From: Miscanthus floridulus
Lineage: Eukaryota > Streptophyta > Magnoliopsida > Poales > Poaceae
Assembly: GCF_019320115.1 (NCBI RefSeq)
Contig: NC_089589.1
Span: forward strand, 17,175,641-17,239,640
Direction: 5' to 3'
Length of the DNA: 64,000 bases
Shown here: positions 36,987-48,334 of the stretch, piece by piece
Layout: every line of letters begins with the position of its first letter
Position numbering within the stretch: the stretch's first letter is position 1
The notes under the pieces: model-generated
What the model was told of the DNA's origin: nothing
Databases searched by the model: none
What the model saw: the letters and a program-made list of their open reading frames with translations, nothing else
Translations under genes and position numbers: made by a program

Positions 36987-37673
36987 TTATTCCTCCTCCT
37001 TTTTACCATTGATTTGAGCCTTATCAATCATGCACCCTTTACCAATGATCTCATTGAGCCTTGCAATCTCCTTTCTCATAGCCTCCATATTGGCAAGGTT
37101 AGTGGAATAGGCATTCAAATCAAGATTATAACATTTTCCACAACCTTGACTAGTGAAGGGAGTAGAGGTTTCCTTTGCCTTAGTGGGATATGAGTTGCTA
37201 TCCCAAAGAATGACATATTGTAGCTCAAGTTCTTTTTGCTTTTCATCCAAGTCACAATACTATTTTTTGAGAGCATTATTTGCTTTCTTTATGATAGCAT
37301 GGTCCTTTTGCTCTTTGGCCAAAGCCTTGCGCAAGGATTTCACCTCACTTCTCTCTAATGCAAGAGCGTCTTTACTAGCAATGTAGAGATCTTCTTGTTG
37401 GATAAGCGTCTTCTCTCTAGATTCTAGCTCGGTTTGGACACTCTCTAAATTCTCAATTAGCTTAGTGATGAATAATTTAGTCTTTTCATCCAAATTTTTA
37501 GTTATTTGATCAATTTCTTCATCACTAGATTCATCATCACTAGAGCTATCACTAATATCACTACTAGAGATATCACTAGGAGGTGGTGTAGGTTTAGCTT
37601 TCGATTTGGATTTTATCTTCTCACCCTTTGCCATGAGACAAATGTGAGAGGAGTAGTAGTCATCGTCAAACAT
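36987..37673 (-). pseudogene. Coiled-coil C-terminal extension of Gag
   Basis: Two open segments (37673-37260 and 37250-36987) separated by a stop and in a different frame from Gag upstream. They are rich in charged heptad-like sequence (TKLIENLESVQTELESREKT, ERSEVKSLRKALAKEQKD), with a serine/aspartate patch (SSSDISDSSSDDESSDEE) before them. SIRE Gag proteins commonly carry such an extension. No enzyme motif is present. Confidence 0.6.
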
Positions 37674-37741
37674 GTTATTGAAGAGCCTTAGTGTAGGGGA
37701 TGACTTGTGAATAGCTACGGTTGCAATCTTATCCTCTTCAC

Positions 37742-39364
37742 TTATGCAATCTTTAGTTGAGTCCCATTCATGCCCAATATGAGCCTTTTCATGTACTTCT
37801 TGCTCTTTCTATGGTTGGCCTTGTCCTCTTTCTGGTCCTTCTTGTATTTGTTGTCCTTGATCTCATATGGACACTTGGCAATAAAGTGATCGGTGCTACC
37901 ATAATTGTAGCATGTCCTCTTTTTCTTGTTTAGAAACTTTCTCTTCACTACCTTGTAGCCTCGTTTCTTTAGCCCCTTGTGAAACCTCTTCATAAAGATA
38001 GTAACATCATCAACCTTCACATATTGATCATCATCATTTTCACTTTCACTTGAGGATGATGTGGTTTCTGCTCTTTCTTGGACTTGCTTGATTGCTTTGG
38101 GCTTGCTAGTTGAAGCTTGCTTGTTGATCTTGGACTTGCTTGTAGAGCCTTGCTTGCTTGATTTGTTGGTCTTGAGAGCTACATCCTTGATCTTGATGCC
38201 TTCTAGCTTTGCTTGAAATTCTCCAAGCTTCTTTCTCTTATTTGCTTCTTCTCTTTGCATGCCAAAGGTCAAGATCCACCCAAGTATATCATTTGGTGTG
38301 AAGTACTCAATTTTATTCTTGTCTCTAATTAGAGTCACTATAGTCTCATTTCTAGGTGAATAAGCCTCCAACATAATCTTGACAGCTTTGTGATCATCTA
38401 GCTCATCACAACCATAGCCTCTAATCTTGCCCACCATTGTCATCAACCTATCAAACATCTCTTGTGGCCCCTCTCCATCCAAGATTATAAATCAGTTGAG
38501 CTTTGACATCAATAAATCAATTCTTGTCTTTCGCACTTTGTCAACCCCTTCATGTGCTAGGTGTAAAGTGTCCCATATTTGCTTGGCAACATCAATCCCA
38601 ATCACTCTATTGTCCTCATCACTATCCAAAGCACTAAGCAACACACTTGTGGCTTAACCATTGAGGTGAATGATTCTCATCTCTTCTAGTGTTGGGTTCT
38701 TAGGATCAACCAGTGGCTCAAATCCATTGCAAATAATCTCCCAAATGCCGGGGTGAAGACCTATAAGATAGGCTCTCATCAAGTGCTTCCACTTGGCAAA
38801 GTTAGTCCCATCGAAATGAGGTAGCTTGCCCACGGGCACATTGATGAAAGGCCTCCGATCATGGTTAGTCAGAGACAGAAGAATAGTTAAAGAATACGGC
38901 GACATATTTATTGTTGTCGGCTTTGCCTTTTCCTTTCTTCTCCTTCTTGCCCCCTTCGACACTTGGTAGGACTCATCATCATCTCCATCTTCGAAACTAC
39001 TTGATATGTCACTTGATGATGCATTTGTTGCCTTCTCTTTTTCTTCCTTCTTCCTAGCTTCTCTCATTTTTCTTCTTGCCTCTCTTTTGAGCTTTCTTTC
39101 TTCTTTTCTTTGCTTCTTGTCTTCTAACAGTTGCTGCTCCTTCTTCTTCTCTCTTACTTCTCTTTTGAGCTTTCCTGCTTCCTTTCTTTTTCTTCTCTCG
39201 TCATTATTGAGAGCTCTTTCGGCATCGGTAGCCTCTAGATGTGGTAGTGTGGTGTTGTTTGCACTTGTCACGCTCAACTCGCTGTTGTCGGTGTCGTGCA
39301 GATCTACCCGCTCTGGATCGATATCCACCGGCTTCATGCCACTAGTTCCTCCTTCAGACTCCAT
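37742..39364 (-). pseudogene. Copia Gag, SIRE type
   Basis: The capsid and nucleocapsid protein that packages the element RNA. From ATG at 39364 the frame runs through a long basic, coiled-coil-like segment (ERRKRKEAGKLKREVREKKK and onward), then the capsid part (PHFDGTNFAKWKHLMRAYLI, GIWEIICNGF), and ends at the zinc knuckle CYNYGSTDHFIAKCP. The second knuckle Cys is replaced by Tyr. Two in-frame nonsense codons lie at 38654-38656 (TAA) and 38492-38494 (TGA). Everything between 39364 and 37742 otherwise stays in one frame. Confidence 0.85.
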
Positions 39365-39394
39365 ACCTCACGCGGTGAAGCGCATACGAGGTAA

Positions 39395-39412
39395 CATGCT
39401 CTGATATCACTT
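39395..39412 (-). promoter_or_regulatory. Primer-binding site
   Basis: On the element's strand TGATATCAGAGC directly follows the 5' LTR. It differs by one base from the TGGTATCAGAGC that pairs with initiator methionine tRNA in most plant Copia elements. Confidence 0.75.
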
Positions 39413-40523
39413 GCAGAATTTCTGGTTAGCCTAGAGGTGGGTGAATAGGACTGTTAAAACAAAACTTAAACTTTTGTCAAATTCAACCCGTGGCACTGCT
39501 GAGCCAGAACAGTGGCACTGCCACACCTGCAGACAATTTCGTGATGTAATTCAAAATCTGTAAAAGGAAACTTGGATCCAAGAGGTTACTGAGGTCCCTG
39601 CAGGTATATTGAACACAGATCGACAGCAAGTAGTGGTAGAAACACCACACACAAGTATATCGACCTCAAACCCTAGAAATCACCTCAACAACAATATGAA
39701 TCACAAGAATGTATAAAGCAAGCACAAGGTCACATAATGATTTATCTCATGGTTCCGCTCGTCACTAAGGCTTGCCTAAGTCCACATTGTTGAGGTTAGC
39801 CACTAAGGCTTAGGGCTTTCCAACCCTTCCTCGTTCTCAAGTCAAGAGACTTAACTCTTGAGATGAGGAGTGAGTTTACTAGCTGCAAGAGTTGGTTACA
39901 AACCTCCCGGAGCTGCCACATAAGTTGGCAAGCTCCACGGGCGACGCTCTAGCCAGCTAGGAGTCAAACTCCAAGAGTAACAAACACAACCGCCGGTCAA
40001 AAACGTGAACCAAGTGCTCTTTAGAGTTTGGAAATTAGTGGATTTGCTCTCTAATCGATTTTGGCATCTTTTTCTCTCTAGGATTGATGGAGAAATCAAT
40101 GGAGAAGTTTGGGAGCTCAAGGTCACCAATAGAGGAGAGAGAAAGAATCACTTTTCTGTTTCTGCTCGAATTGAACGGTTGGGGAAGTAGAGAGAGACGT
40201 TGGGGAGGAAGGGAAAAGGTATAAAAAAAACCCAGCCTTCAACGGTCACTTAAGTCGCTGCAGTGCCGCTGCTCAAGTGCAGCAGTGCCTCTCTTCAGGT
40301 GCGACACTGTCGCACCAGACAAGACAACAAGAGTAAAAGTGAAGTGCTAGCTGTCTTGGCTGTGAAACTGAGGATATATGTGTAGGATTGAGCACTTGGT
40401 AGCACATGTTAGCTTAAGCATCGTGTCCCCTTTATAATATGATTTTTCCTATACTAAAATTCAAAATATAAAAGAATTTAAATCTTTCTTGACTTTGAAG
40501 CAATCAACATTTATAGTTGGGGC
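39412..40523 (-). repeat. 5' LTR of the SIRE-type element, truncated
   Basis: Matches 28713 to about 29772 of the other LTR, then stops; the outer 131 bp containing the TG end is absent. It has replaced a segment of the other copy with a cgctgcagtgccgctgctc-rich stretch near 40255-40340. Confidence 0.85.
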
Positions 40524-41320
40524 CACACCTAACGACATTCGTGTACGCGTGGCGCGCCGCCCGGATTTCGATCGAGACACATCCCCACGTGTGTGGGTGA
40601 TGTTGACATGCATGCGCGGCGCGGGTGCCTCCGTTCCGTCTGTCCGGTGGAATCTTGACGACGACATGCATACTCGACCTGCTTCGGGTCAATATTTTTT
40701 GTCTTGCTCTCGGTGTGTAGAAAATCTTGTGCTTCATGGCGCCACCATGTACAGTACAGGTAACAGGTCACTAGGTCAGGTGAGGAGGACCAATAGGCAC
40801 TTGCGCATCTCTGCTCAACCGAAGCGGCCGGGACCAGGGTTCTAGGATTCAAAAGTGAAAAATTCAGGGCCCGTTCGGCTGTTCAGTTTTAGGATGATTT
40901 TGGATAATTCAATAGTATTCTGTGAGAGAAAATAAGCTGAAACAAGCTCAAACAAGGTGAGAAGTGATCAGCCGAGATTTGGCCAAAAAAATCCAGACAA
41001 AGGTTCAGGTATTTAACCAGTCAAAAAAATCATGGTTTGATAAGATTTGGCCAAAATTTGACTCGAATTCATAGTTGTCTCTGGTTACACGAATAGCAAT
41101 GCTACGATTTAATAACATCACCACGTATAACCATATTGTTCAGTGCTAAACCACATATACGAGGGACAAACAGAGAATATATACCAGAGGGAAGAGAACT
41201 GAAGAAAGAACACCAACACATCTGTAGCTTCACTGTTTAATTCCACGCATAGCTTTTATTTGCGGTATCGATGGAGCGGCCGGCAGAGTGCTGGACCTCG
41301 ACGAGACCTCTGGTTCAGGC
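40524..41320. other. Spacer between the retrotransposon and the duplicated segment
   Basis: GC-rich near 40540-40860, then AT-rich. gggcccgttcggctg at 40868 and cagccga near 40970 suggest a MITE remnant. No gene is supported. Confidence 0.35.
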
Positions 41321-42400
41321 AGCTGGCTGTAGATTTTACGCCCACGCGTATAGGCTGTGTAGCTGTTGGGCGGCTTTCATCTGATGGTGACGCGTAGGTG
41401 ATGCATGATGGAATGGCAAAGGTGATCTCATCCATTGGCCTTGCAGCATGGCCCGATGTCGAAGACCCTGGGCTACTGAATATTTTTCTACTGCTACCTG
41501 ATTCTACTATAATGAAAAGGCAGAGCAACTGCCTCACAATTGCTAAGAAAAAAAGAAACCGTCCGCTGCTCATCACCAATCTGTCAATCACCATTCACTT
41601 GTTGCTTGATGCCAGGATCGGTAAGCCTCTGCGAACAGAAGCGTAAGGCCTGGCCGTCGATCGATCGGCAAGTGGAACGAACGATCAATCGGAAATGCCG
41701 AACGAAACAGGCATAACAGAATCGCAGATAGAGCGAGCGCCGTGGTTGACTTGCTGCCTGTCACTCCCCCGGTCCCGGCGGCGGCGGCGCGCACGTCAAT
41801 TCGCGGTGAGGTGACGGGGAATGGAGGTCAGGATCAGGACTCGGGAGGTGGAAGAACGTGGAGTTCTCTCTTCTCCATCTTGGGCTTCGTGGAAGGAAGA
41901 GGAAGAGGAAGGTGGCTTGGCAAGACCCTGCATGGCGCACCTGGGAATCAATCCTCAGCTCCAGTCAGTGGCTACAGATTTCATTCTACATCGTTTCAGT
42001 GCTACTGGTCCGCGTGGTCTCCGCATCACCATGACACTGATCTGAGATTTCATTCTACATCGTTTCTTGTTGTGTCTGTATCTGTGTCTGGTCTGGGTGA
42101 AACCCTGCGTTGCCACCTCTCACCTGCATCCATCCAGATTGGCTTTATTTACTCAACTGGCCCTCCACACCGCAATCTTCACAAGATTAGCATGACACGA
42201 CACGACACGACTGGATATGGCGATCGTCCTCGTGCAATACCTTAATGCTCATCTCCATCTGTCCATCACCACGACGCAACAGGAAGAGAAGGTGCGAGGC
42301 CCTAATGGTCGTCTCCAGCCACTCGTGGAGCGAAACGTTGGCAGCCGGCGGAAGAAAGCTAAGGTGCACGCGGACGGAGGCCGGCCGGACAGGGGCCACG
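41321..42400. repeat. Duplicated segment, copy 1 (uninterrupted)
   Basis: Blocks shared with copy 2: gtagattttacgcccacgcg and ggcggctttcatctgatgg (41330-41400), cacaattgctaagaaaaaaag, gcaagtggaacgaacga, gagcgccgtggttgacttg, tggagttctctcttctcca, cttcacaagattagcatg and ccagccactcgtggagcgaa. They are in the same order and strand in both copies. The segment does not show a convincing protein; open frames in the two copies do not correspond. Its function is unknown. Confidence 0.8.
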
Positions 42401-44424
42401 GTCACCACCACCAGCCAGCTCGACGACGCTGCGTCTGCGTCTGCGTCTGCGTGCTGGCTCTCCGGCTCCGCCGCGCCGAATGGACGTCCCTGTCCGCGCG
42501 CGCGCCGCCGCCGCCACCGTGCGTGTGGCGTGCGCCCCGGGGCGGGCAGCGACGTCTGCGCGCGGGCGTGGCCAGCATGCGCGTTCCAGGCTTCCAGCCG
42601 CCGACGGCACCACGCACCCGCCGTACGTGATCTTGATTTCCCCGCACGCACGCAGCATGGTGGCGACCTTTCGCTTGTCCGGGGCATCTTGACGGCGACG
42701 TAATTCAGGTCAAGATCGATTGGATTCCGTCCCCGGCAGTGGACATCTATCTTCCATGCGTGCGGTGGCGGTGCATGGTCAGCGGGGAGGAGATTGGCAA
42801 CGCCGTGCGACTTCATCCGTCCCCGCAAGTCCACGTATTGATTAATTGCAACCGAGGTTAGTTTTACAGTTTTGGTCCAGTTGAGAAGTTCTCCACTATA
42901 TCCGAATTTTATGGGCACGACGTTATACGAAAAAAATATTCTAATTTTGATATATCATACTTGAGTGAAAATATTTCCTGCTACGCTAACGCTATAGATT
43001 TTGCAAATTAGAATATTTTTTCTTGCAACAACGGAACCCGGTTCGTCCTTCCCCCACAGTCGATTTTTAAGTTACAAAAATTCTACCTACAGATCACATC
43101 AAAATAATCACCTTAAATCTAATATTGTTCGAGCCTCTCCACGAGTTTGGTAAAACAACTCCCTATCTTTTTTTTAAGGAACAACTCCCTATCTTGATTT
43201 GTTAAGAAAAGAGAAAAATATATCCTCCAACAGTTTGGTAAAAGAGCTATTCAAAAATAAAAAGTTGTTAAATATCCTCCTCGGCTCCGAAGTTTCCAAA
43301 GTTGAGAAAACTCCAAATCTCTCCTCCGTGGACCTATTTTCACAATACTTCTTGTGCGAGAGAGTTTTTTTTTGTCGCGAGATATATTGTTGACATGGTT
43401 TGTTTCCTCGCCGGCCTTTGGTCCGGCTGGGACGCTTGGCGTGATATATGGTTGCGCCGGTCGCCGTGAAAGACATGATCGGCTCTAGTAAACAAGAAAA
43501 AACAAATAGATGTGGACCCCTACTGTAAATTTTTAAAGTTTACAAATATATTATTGGTTACTGTTGGAGAAGAACAAAATTTAAAGTTGCTATTTCTTTT
43601 ATTAACTTGCTAGATTTATTAGTTTGCAAGTAAATTATACGAAACTCCTGGACATGCTCTTCCCTTGCGTCGATACTATTTATTAGGTACTTTGGTCTAA
43701 ATCCAGCTTTAATAAGGTTTATCTGCTAGGTAGCTAGGTGAAAATCTTCTCTCCCACACCTATTTTTTTCTTTCCCTGTTTTCCTCCTAAATAGTATGCA
43801 TGAAAGGAATAAAACTATGACTTGGGTGGAAATCTTCTCTCCTACATAATTTTAGTTAAATATCAACTTATGATAAATTTATACTGAACTTGTATTATGG
43901 GATTGTCAATAAACCTATATACCTATAACTACCTAATATTGAAGAGGGAGAGTTTCTTTTCCCCTCGCTTCTAGAAACTCACCTCGGGGCTCGAGTCCAT
44001 CCCCCACTTGTCGATAAACCTAATCTAAATGTGGTATGACAACTCTACCCTGCCCTTACACCCTACATGTTCCATATGTGACCGGACTCATGATTCGTGC
44101 ATATACGAGTTAGAACAACCCGCGTTCAACGGTAGCATGAAGTATGATTCCAATGTATCAGGTCTCGTTGCTATGCACGGATACGTTTTGCTGGTCAAAG
44201 AAATATGACACAATATGCATACGACACCCCCATTAAAAACTGTGGTGGTGGTGGTGGTGGGGAAAATAGGAGAGGGAGAGGGTTGGTTTGGTGACGGATG
44301 TGGCGTCGTTCGGAGGTTGAGTAGAAGGGAATGGAAACGGATGCTGCACGTTATTGGATATCTGTTATACGAAATCAACAGCAGCGGCAACACTACATCT
44401 ACATACAGTTGACGAAGAATATAT
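42401..44424. other. Spacer with probable MITE remnants
   Basis: cctccaacagtttggt near 43223 and ctgttggag near 43561 are inverted and could bound a Harbinger-type MITE. A short gcgtct tandem occurs near 42430. Beyond this I see nothing. Confidence 0.35.
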
Positions 44425-44830
44425 CACTACTACACAAATCTTTTACGAGACGGGCATTTTTTATTAACGGAGGCGGGCATTGCAACCGCCTCCGTCCAAA
44501 GGCCACGGTTAATCGTGGATTAACGGAGGCGGTTGCTTTGCCCGCTTCAGTTAATCAATTAACTGAGGCGGGCATGTTAATCCTGATGCTGCGCGTTATT
44601 GGATCTCTGTTATACGAAATCAACAGCAGCGGCAACACTACATCTACGTACAGTTGACAAAGAATATATCACTACTACACAAATCTTTTAAGAGGCGGGC
44701 ATTTTTTATTAACGGAGGCGGGCATTGCAACCACCTCCGTCGAAAGGCCACGGTTAATCGTGGATTAACGGAGGTGGTTGCTTTGGCCGCCTCGGTTAAT
44801 CAATTAATCGAGGCGAGTACCTTAATCCCA
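44341..44830. repeat. 245-bp tandem duplication across a transposon end
   Basis: atgctgcacgttattgg at 44341 and atgctgcgcgttattgg at 44586 begin two near-identical units of 245 bp. Both include the same flanking sequence and CACTA terminus. Confidence 0.88.
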
Positions 44831-45705
44831 TTAACCGAGGCAGGCGTCTTAAAATGTCCACCTCCATTAATGTTCTCCAGAAAACCGAGAAAACCAAAAA
44901 AAAATTACAACTTTGGAGAACGAACCAACGACCTAGTGCTCCACACTACCAAGTCTCTACCACTGCACCACACACTTATTCACGTCTATATATAATATGC
45001 TATCTTTTTATATCAACATTTCGTAATCTTATATTGCATATTTTAGCTACTAAATGAACTCAAATAAAAAAAACTTTTAATTACAAAGTTTTAGATCTTG
45101 TGAAGTACTACAACTTTGGTATAGGATGTATCTTCATCAGAGATAGTTTGAAAATTTCAAAAAATTGAGTCTCATAACATGTGAAATTGAAACACATATT
45201 TGAGACTCTAGGTGGCTTTAAATCAAAAACTTCCCAATACCAAACATGTAGATTAGGTCGGCCACTAGAATTTTTGTATTGACTATGTGAACATTTGAGA
45301 TCGTTTATGATTTCAAAATTTTAAATTTCAAAGTCTATACACTTACAATAATATTTTGGGACCCTAAATAGTTTCAATTCGAAAACTTTTCAACTACAAA
45401 GTTGCAGATCTCGTTGAAAGCTATAATTTTGATATAAAGTTTGTCTTCATCCGAACTCATACGAAAAAGTTATGAATTATTTTTGGTTGGCTTACATTGT
45501 CCACCTCGGTTAACCTATTAACGGAGGCTCGATTAATTATGGATTAACCGTGGTGGTTGGCTTACGTTGCCCGTCTCAATTAATAATTAACCGAGGCGGT
45601 TGCTAGACCAGCTGCCCGGCCACCCAATAATAGAGGCGGGCAGCCGGCCCGCCCATCTCCGAGGCCAAAAGACAAACACATCGGTTAAGTTTTTATACAG
45701 TAGTA
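44425..45705. mobile_element. Non-autonomous CACTA element with tandemly duplicated left end
   Basis: Starts cactactacacaaatc and ends atacagtagta, a mutated inverted match, with TAT at 44422-44424 and 45706-45708 as the 3-bp target. Subterminal motifs of the ggaggcgggca and gcccgcctcggttaat type line both ends. A 245-bp stretch holding 84 bp of flank and the first part of the element is repeated in tandem, so a second CACTA start lies at 44670. Confidence 0.75.
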
Positions 45706-46019
45706 TATATAGTCCCTTTTTCTGGCAGGAAGGTGAAGGCAATCCTAGTTAGAAGAGCCCAGTGCATGCAAGATCACCGTGCGATCCGATCCGTATATGG
45801 TTATTAGACAATGACGTGCCGAATCTAGAAAATTAATCTCGTAACACATGCATGCCAACAATCAATCGGGTTCCTCGAATCTGTACGTGCGCCACCACGA
45901 CCCTCGCTGTCCTACCCGTCCGTCCGTCCGTCCTCTCGTTATGATGATCCAGATGAGCAGATCCTTTCTCGATCGCCACTCAAGCACGCAGCTAGATAAT
46001 GCTAGCTAGCTGTAGATTT
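45706..46019. other. Spacer at the left edge of copy 2
   Basis: About 310 bp with no ORF. Its last 20 bp, ending gctgtagattt, match copy 1 at 41325-41336. Confidence 0.5.
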
Positions 46020-47404
46020 CAATAGTACAGAAATAAGCTGTATTTCTGGTTGGAAAACCCCTTCAGTCTCGGTTTTCTAACCGGGAGCATGAATCTGGGA
46101 CTAAAGGGCCCCTCCTTTAATTCCGGTTTCTCGCCCAGGACTAAAGGTCCACATTTAGTCTCGGTTGGTAATACCAACCAGGGCTAAAGAGGCCTCCCGG
46201 CCTGGCCACGTGGGCCGGTCCTTTAGTCCCAGTTGGTATTACCAACCGGGACTAAAGGTTTCCTTTTTTTTTTCTTTTTTTTTTTGTTTCTTCTGGTATT
46301 CCTCCTTTAGTCCCTTTGGTTAAATCTGCTATTCCTCTGCTTTCTTCTGGTACTCCCCCTTTAGTCCCTTTGGTTAAATCTGCTATTCCTCTCCGCCGCC
46401 GGAGAGTGTGAATGCTGTGCACGGCGGCCATGCCGGTCAGCTAGCTCTCCACTCCGCTGCCGGAGAAGCATGAAAACCTGTAGTGGAAGAAGAAAGCAGA
46501 GGAATAGCAGATTTAACCAACCAGCCAAAGTTTTACCAAGAAGCTAGTTTGCTCATGTGCACTAACAATAATAAAGGGGAAGTTCGCGTCGGCGTCACCT
46601 ACCAGCAGGAGTGCTCTCTTTGTTCTGTGCATCGGCCGCATCAGGCTGTTTGTCCTCGTAGTTGGCCGGACGGCCGACGAAGTAGCCTGTGCGTAGCAGA
46701 AGGCAGAACGGTTTAGCGCAAAGAATCGCGGGCAGGCCAGATCAGCAGATCTGAGGTCTGAGGACACGGAGGAGTGGGAAAATCTTGAGATGTGCCCGCC
46801 GTCGACCATGTCGGATTCAAGACGTTGACCTACTGTTCTAGGCTTCCAGCAGAGAGAGAGACGCAGAGAGGAGAGATGACACGTACGTACCTCCGGGAGC
46901 CTGGGCGTCGGCCATGGCTGGTGGATCTGTGGCCGCTCAGGTGCCTGTGCCGCTCCTCTGCCGACAAGGCTGAGGCGAGAGAGGACGACGACCAAGACCG
47001 AGACGTAGGGGCCGGGACGGGACACAACAAGGCCACTGTGTGTGACCACGTTCTTATCATTAGCGAACTAGACGTAGGGACTTTTAATTCCGGTTGGAGA
47101 CAGCAACCAGGACTAAAGGTCCCTTTCTAGTCTCGGACATAGCCTTCAGCCGGGAATAGACTTTTACTCTTGTTTGGAGGGACCAACCAGGAGTAAAAGT
47201 TAACCTTTAGTCCTGGCTGGTAGCTCCAATCGGGACTAAAAGTCTCCTGCAGCAATAGCCTGCCGCAGTAGCCGCTGGGCAGGAACCTTTTGTCTCGGTT
47301 GGAGTTACCAACCAGGATTAAAGATCTCTCTAGTTCTGGGTGCGAAAAATACCAGGACTAAAGCCAAATTTCAAAGTGGATGAAAAGTCGTTTCTTTTCC
47401 AGTG
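46020..47404. mobile_element. Non-autonomous CACTA element with TAGTCCCGGTTGG repeats
   Basis: 1385 bp, starts caatagtacagaaat (second base of CACTA replaced) and ends cttttccagtg, flanked by TTT at 46017-46019 and 47405-47407. Subterminal copies of tagtcccagttggtatt and accaaccgggactaaagg lie at both ends. The middle holds a 55-bp tandem pair at 46291-46400 whose sequence recurs inverted near 46483-46520. No transposase gene. Confidence 0.82.
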
Positions 47405-47539
47405 TTTTACGCCCACGCGGCCACGCGTATATATGCCTGATGTTGGCGGCTTTCATCTGATGGCGACGCGTAGCGGCGTAGATCGATGGATTGCAAAATT
47501 AAAGACCAAGGGCTACGTGGTTAACTACTGGAGGCGCAT

Positions 47540-48062
47540 GCTTTGCCGAGGGCCTGACTAGAAACCCTCGGCAAAGGCTTAGCCGAGGGCTGCCCTCGGC
47601 AAAGACCCCTCGGGGAATTTTTAGACGGCGAAGGGGTCTTTGCCGAGGGCCTTTTATCGGGCACTCGGCAAAGCCTTTGCCGAGGGACAGGATGGCCCTC
47701 GGCAAAGAAAAGACGCCGTCAGATGCCGGCGCCGTTGGCGGTTTCTTTGCCGAGGGCCGACCCTCGGCAAAGAAATGGTTTTTTTGAATTTGTTTGCCGA
47801 GGGCCGACCCTCGGCAAATAAAAGTTTTTATTTTTTTAAAAAATCTTTGCCGAGGGCCTCCTCTATGGCCCTCGGCAAAGAAATTTTCAGGATTTTTTAA
47901 AAATTCTTTGCCGAGGGCCGGCCCTCGGCAAAGAAATGGTTTTTTGAATTTTTTTAACCCTTTGCCGAGGGCCTACTCCCTGGCCCTCGGCAAAGAAATT
48001 GGCAGGATTTTTTCCAAAAAATCTTTGCCGAGGGCCTTGGTCATTGCCCTCGGCAAAGAGGC
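47540..48062. repeat. Subterminal CACTA repeats, left end
   Basis: About ten paired copies of ctttgccgagggcc and ggccctcggcaaag, often as small hairpins with 5-15-bp loops. In En/Spm-type elements such repeats bind TNPA-like protein. Confidence 0.85.
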
Positions 48063-48334
48063 AGAAATTTAAATTTTTTTTTTGTTTTTTGCATTCCATC
48101 GACACAAGCATTTCATATATATACATATATATATATCACACAGAACTCATTTTCTCACAATATATCACAACCATAATTGTGAACCACAAATCACAATATA
48201 TTACAACGACAAGTCACATGTTCATCATCATTCACATGTTTATTACGACAAGTTAATAAAATCCAAGCACAAGTCACAACCATAAATCACAAATCACGCT
48301 AAAGTCCAACCACATCACCTAGCACGAGTCCTCA

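Larger units (their letters stand above)
28713..40523 (-). mobile_element. SIRE-type Copia LTR retrotransposon, decayed
   Basis: About 11.8 kb on the minus strand, in the order 5' LTR, primer-binding site, gag, protease, integrase, RT, RNase H, env-position ORF, purine-rich tract, 3' LTR. Integrase before RT identifies Copia, and an extra ORF between pol and the 3' LTR is characteristic of the SIRE/Maximus lineage (established knowledge). The LTR nearest the right edge lacks its outer 131 bp, so the left target duplication partner has been lost. Every gene has stops or shifts. By eye the two LTRs differ at 13 of about 195 aligned bases near their inner ends, indicating an old insertion. Confidence 0.88.

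Noticed and set aside
42187..42918. 243-codon minus-strand ORF in duplicated copy 1 and beyond
   Set aside because: The frame is not conserved in copy 2, and the sequence shows no motif.
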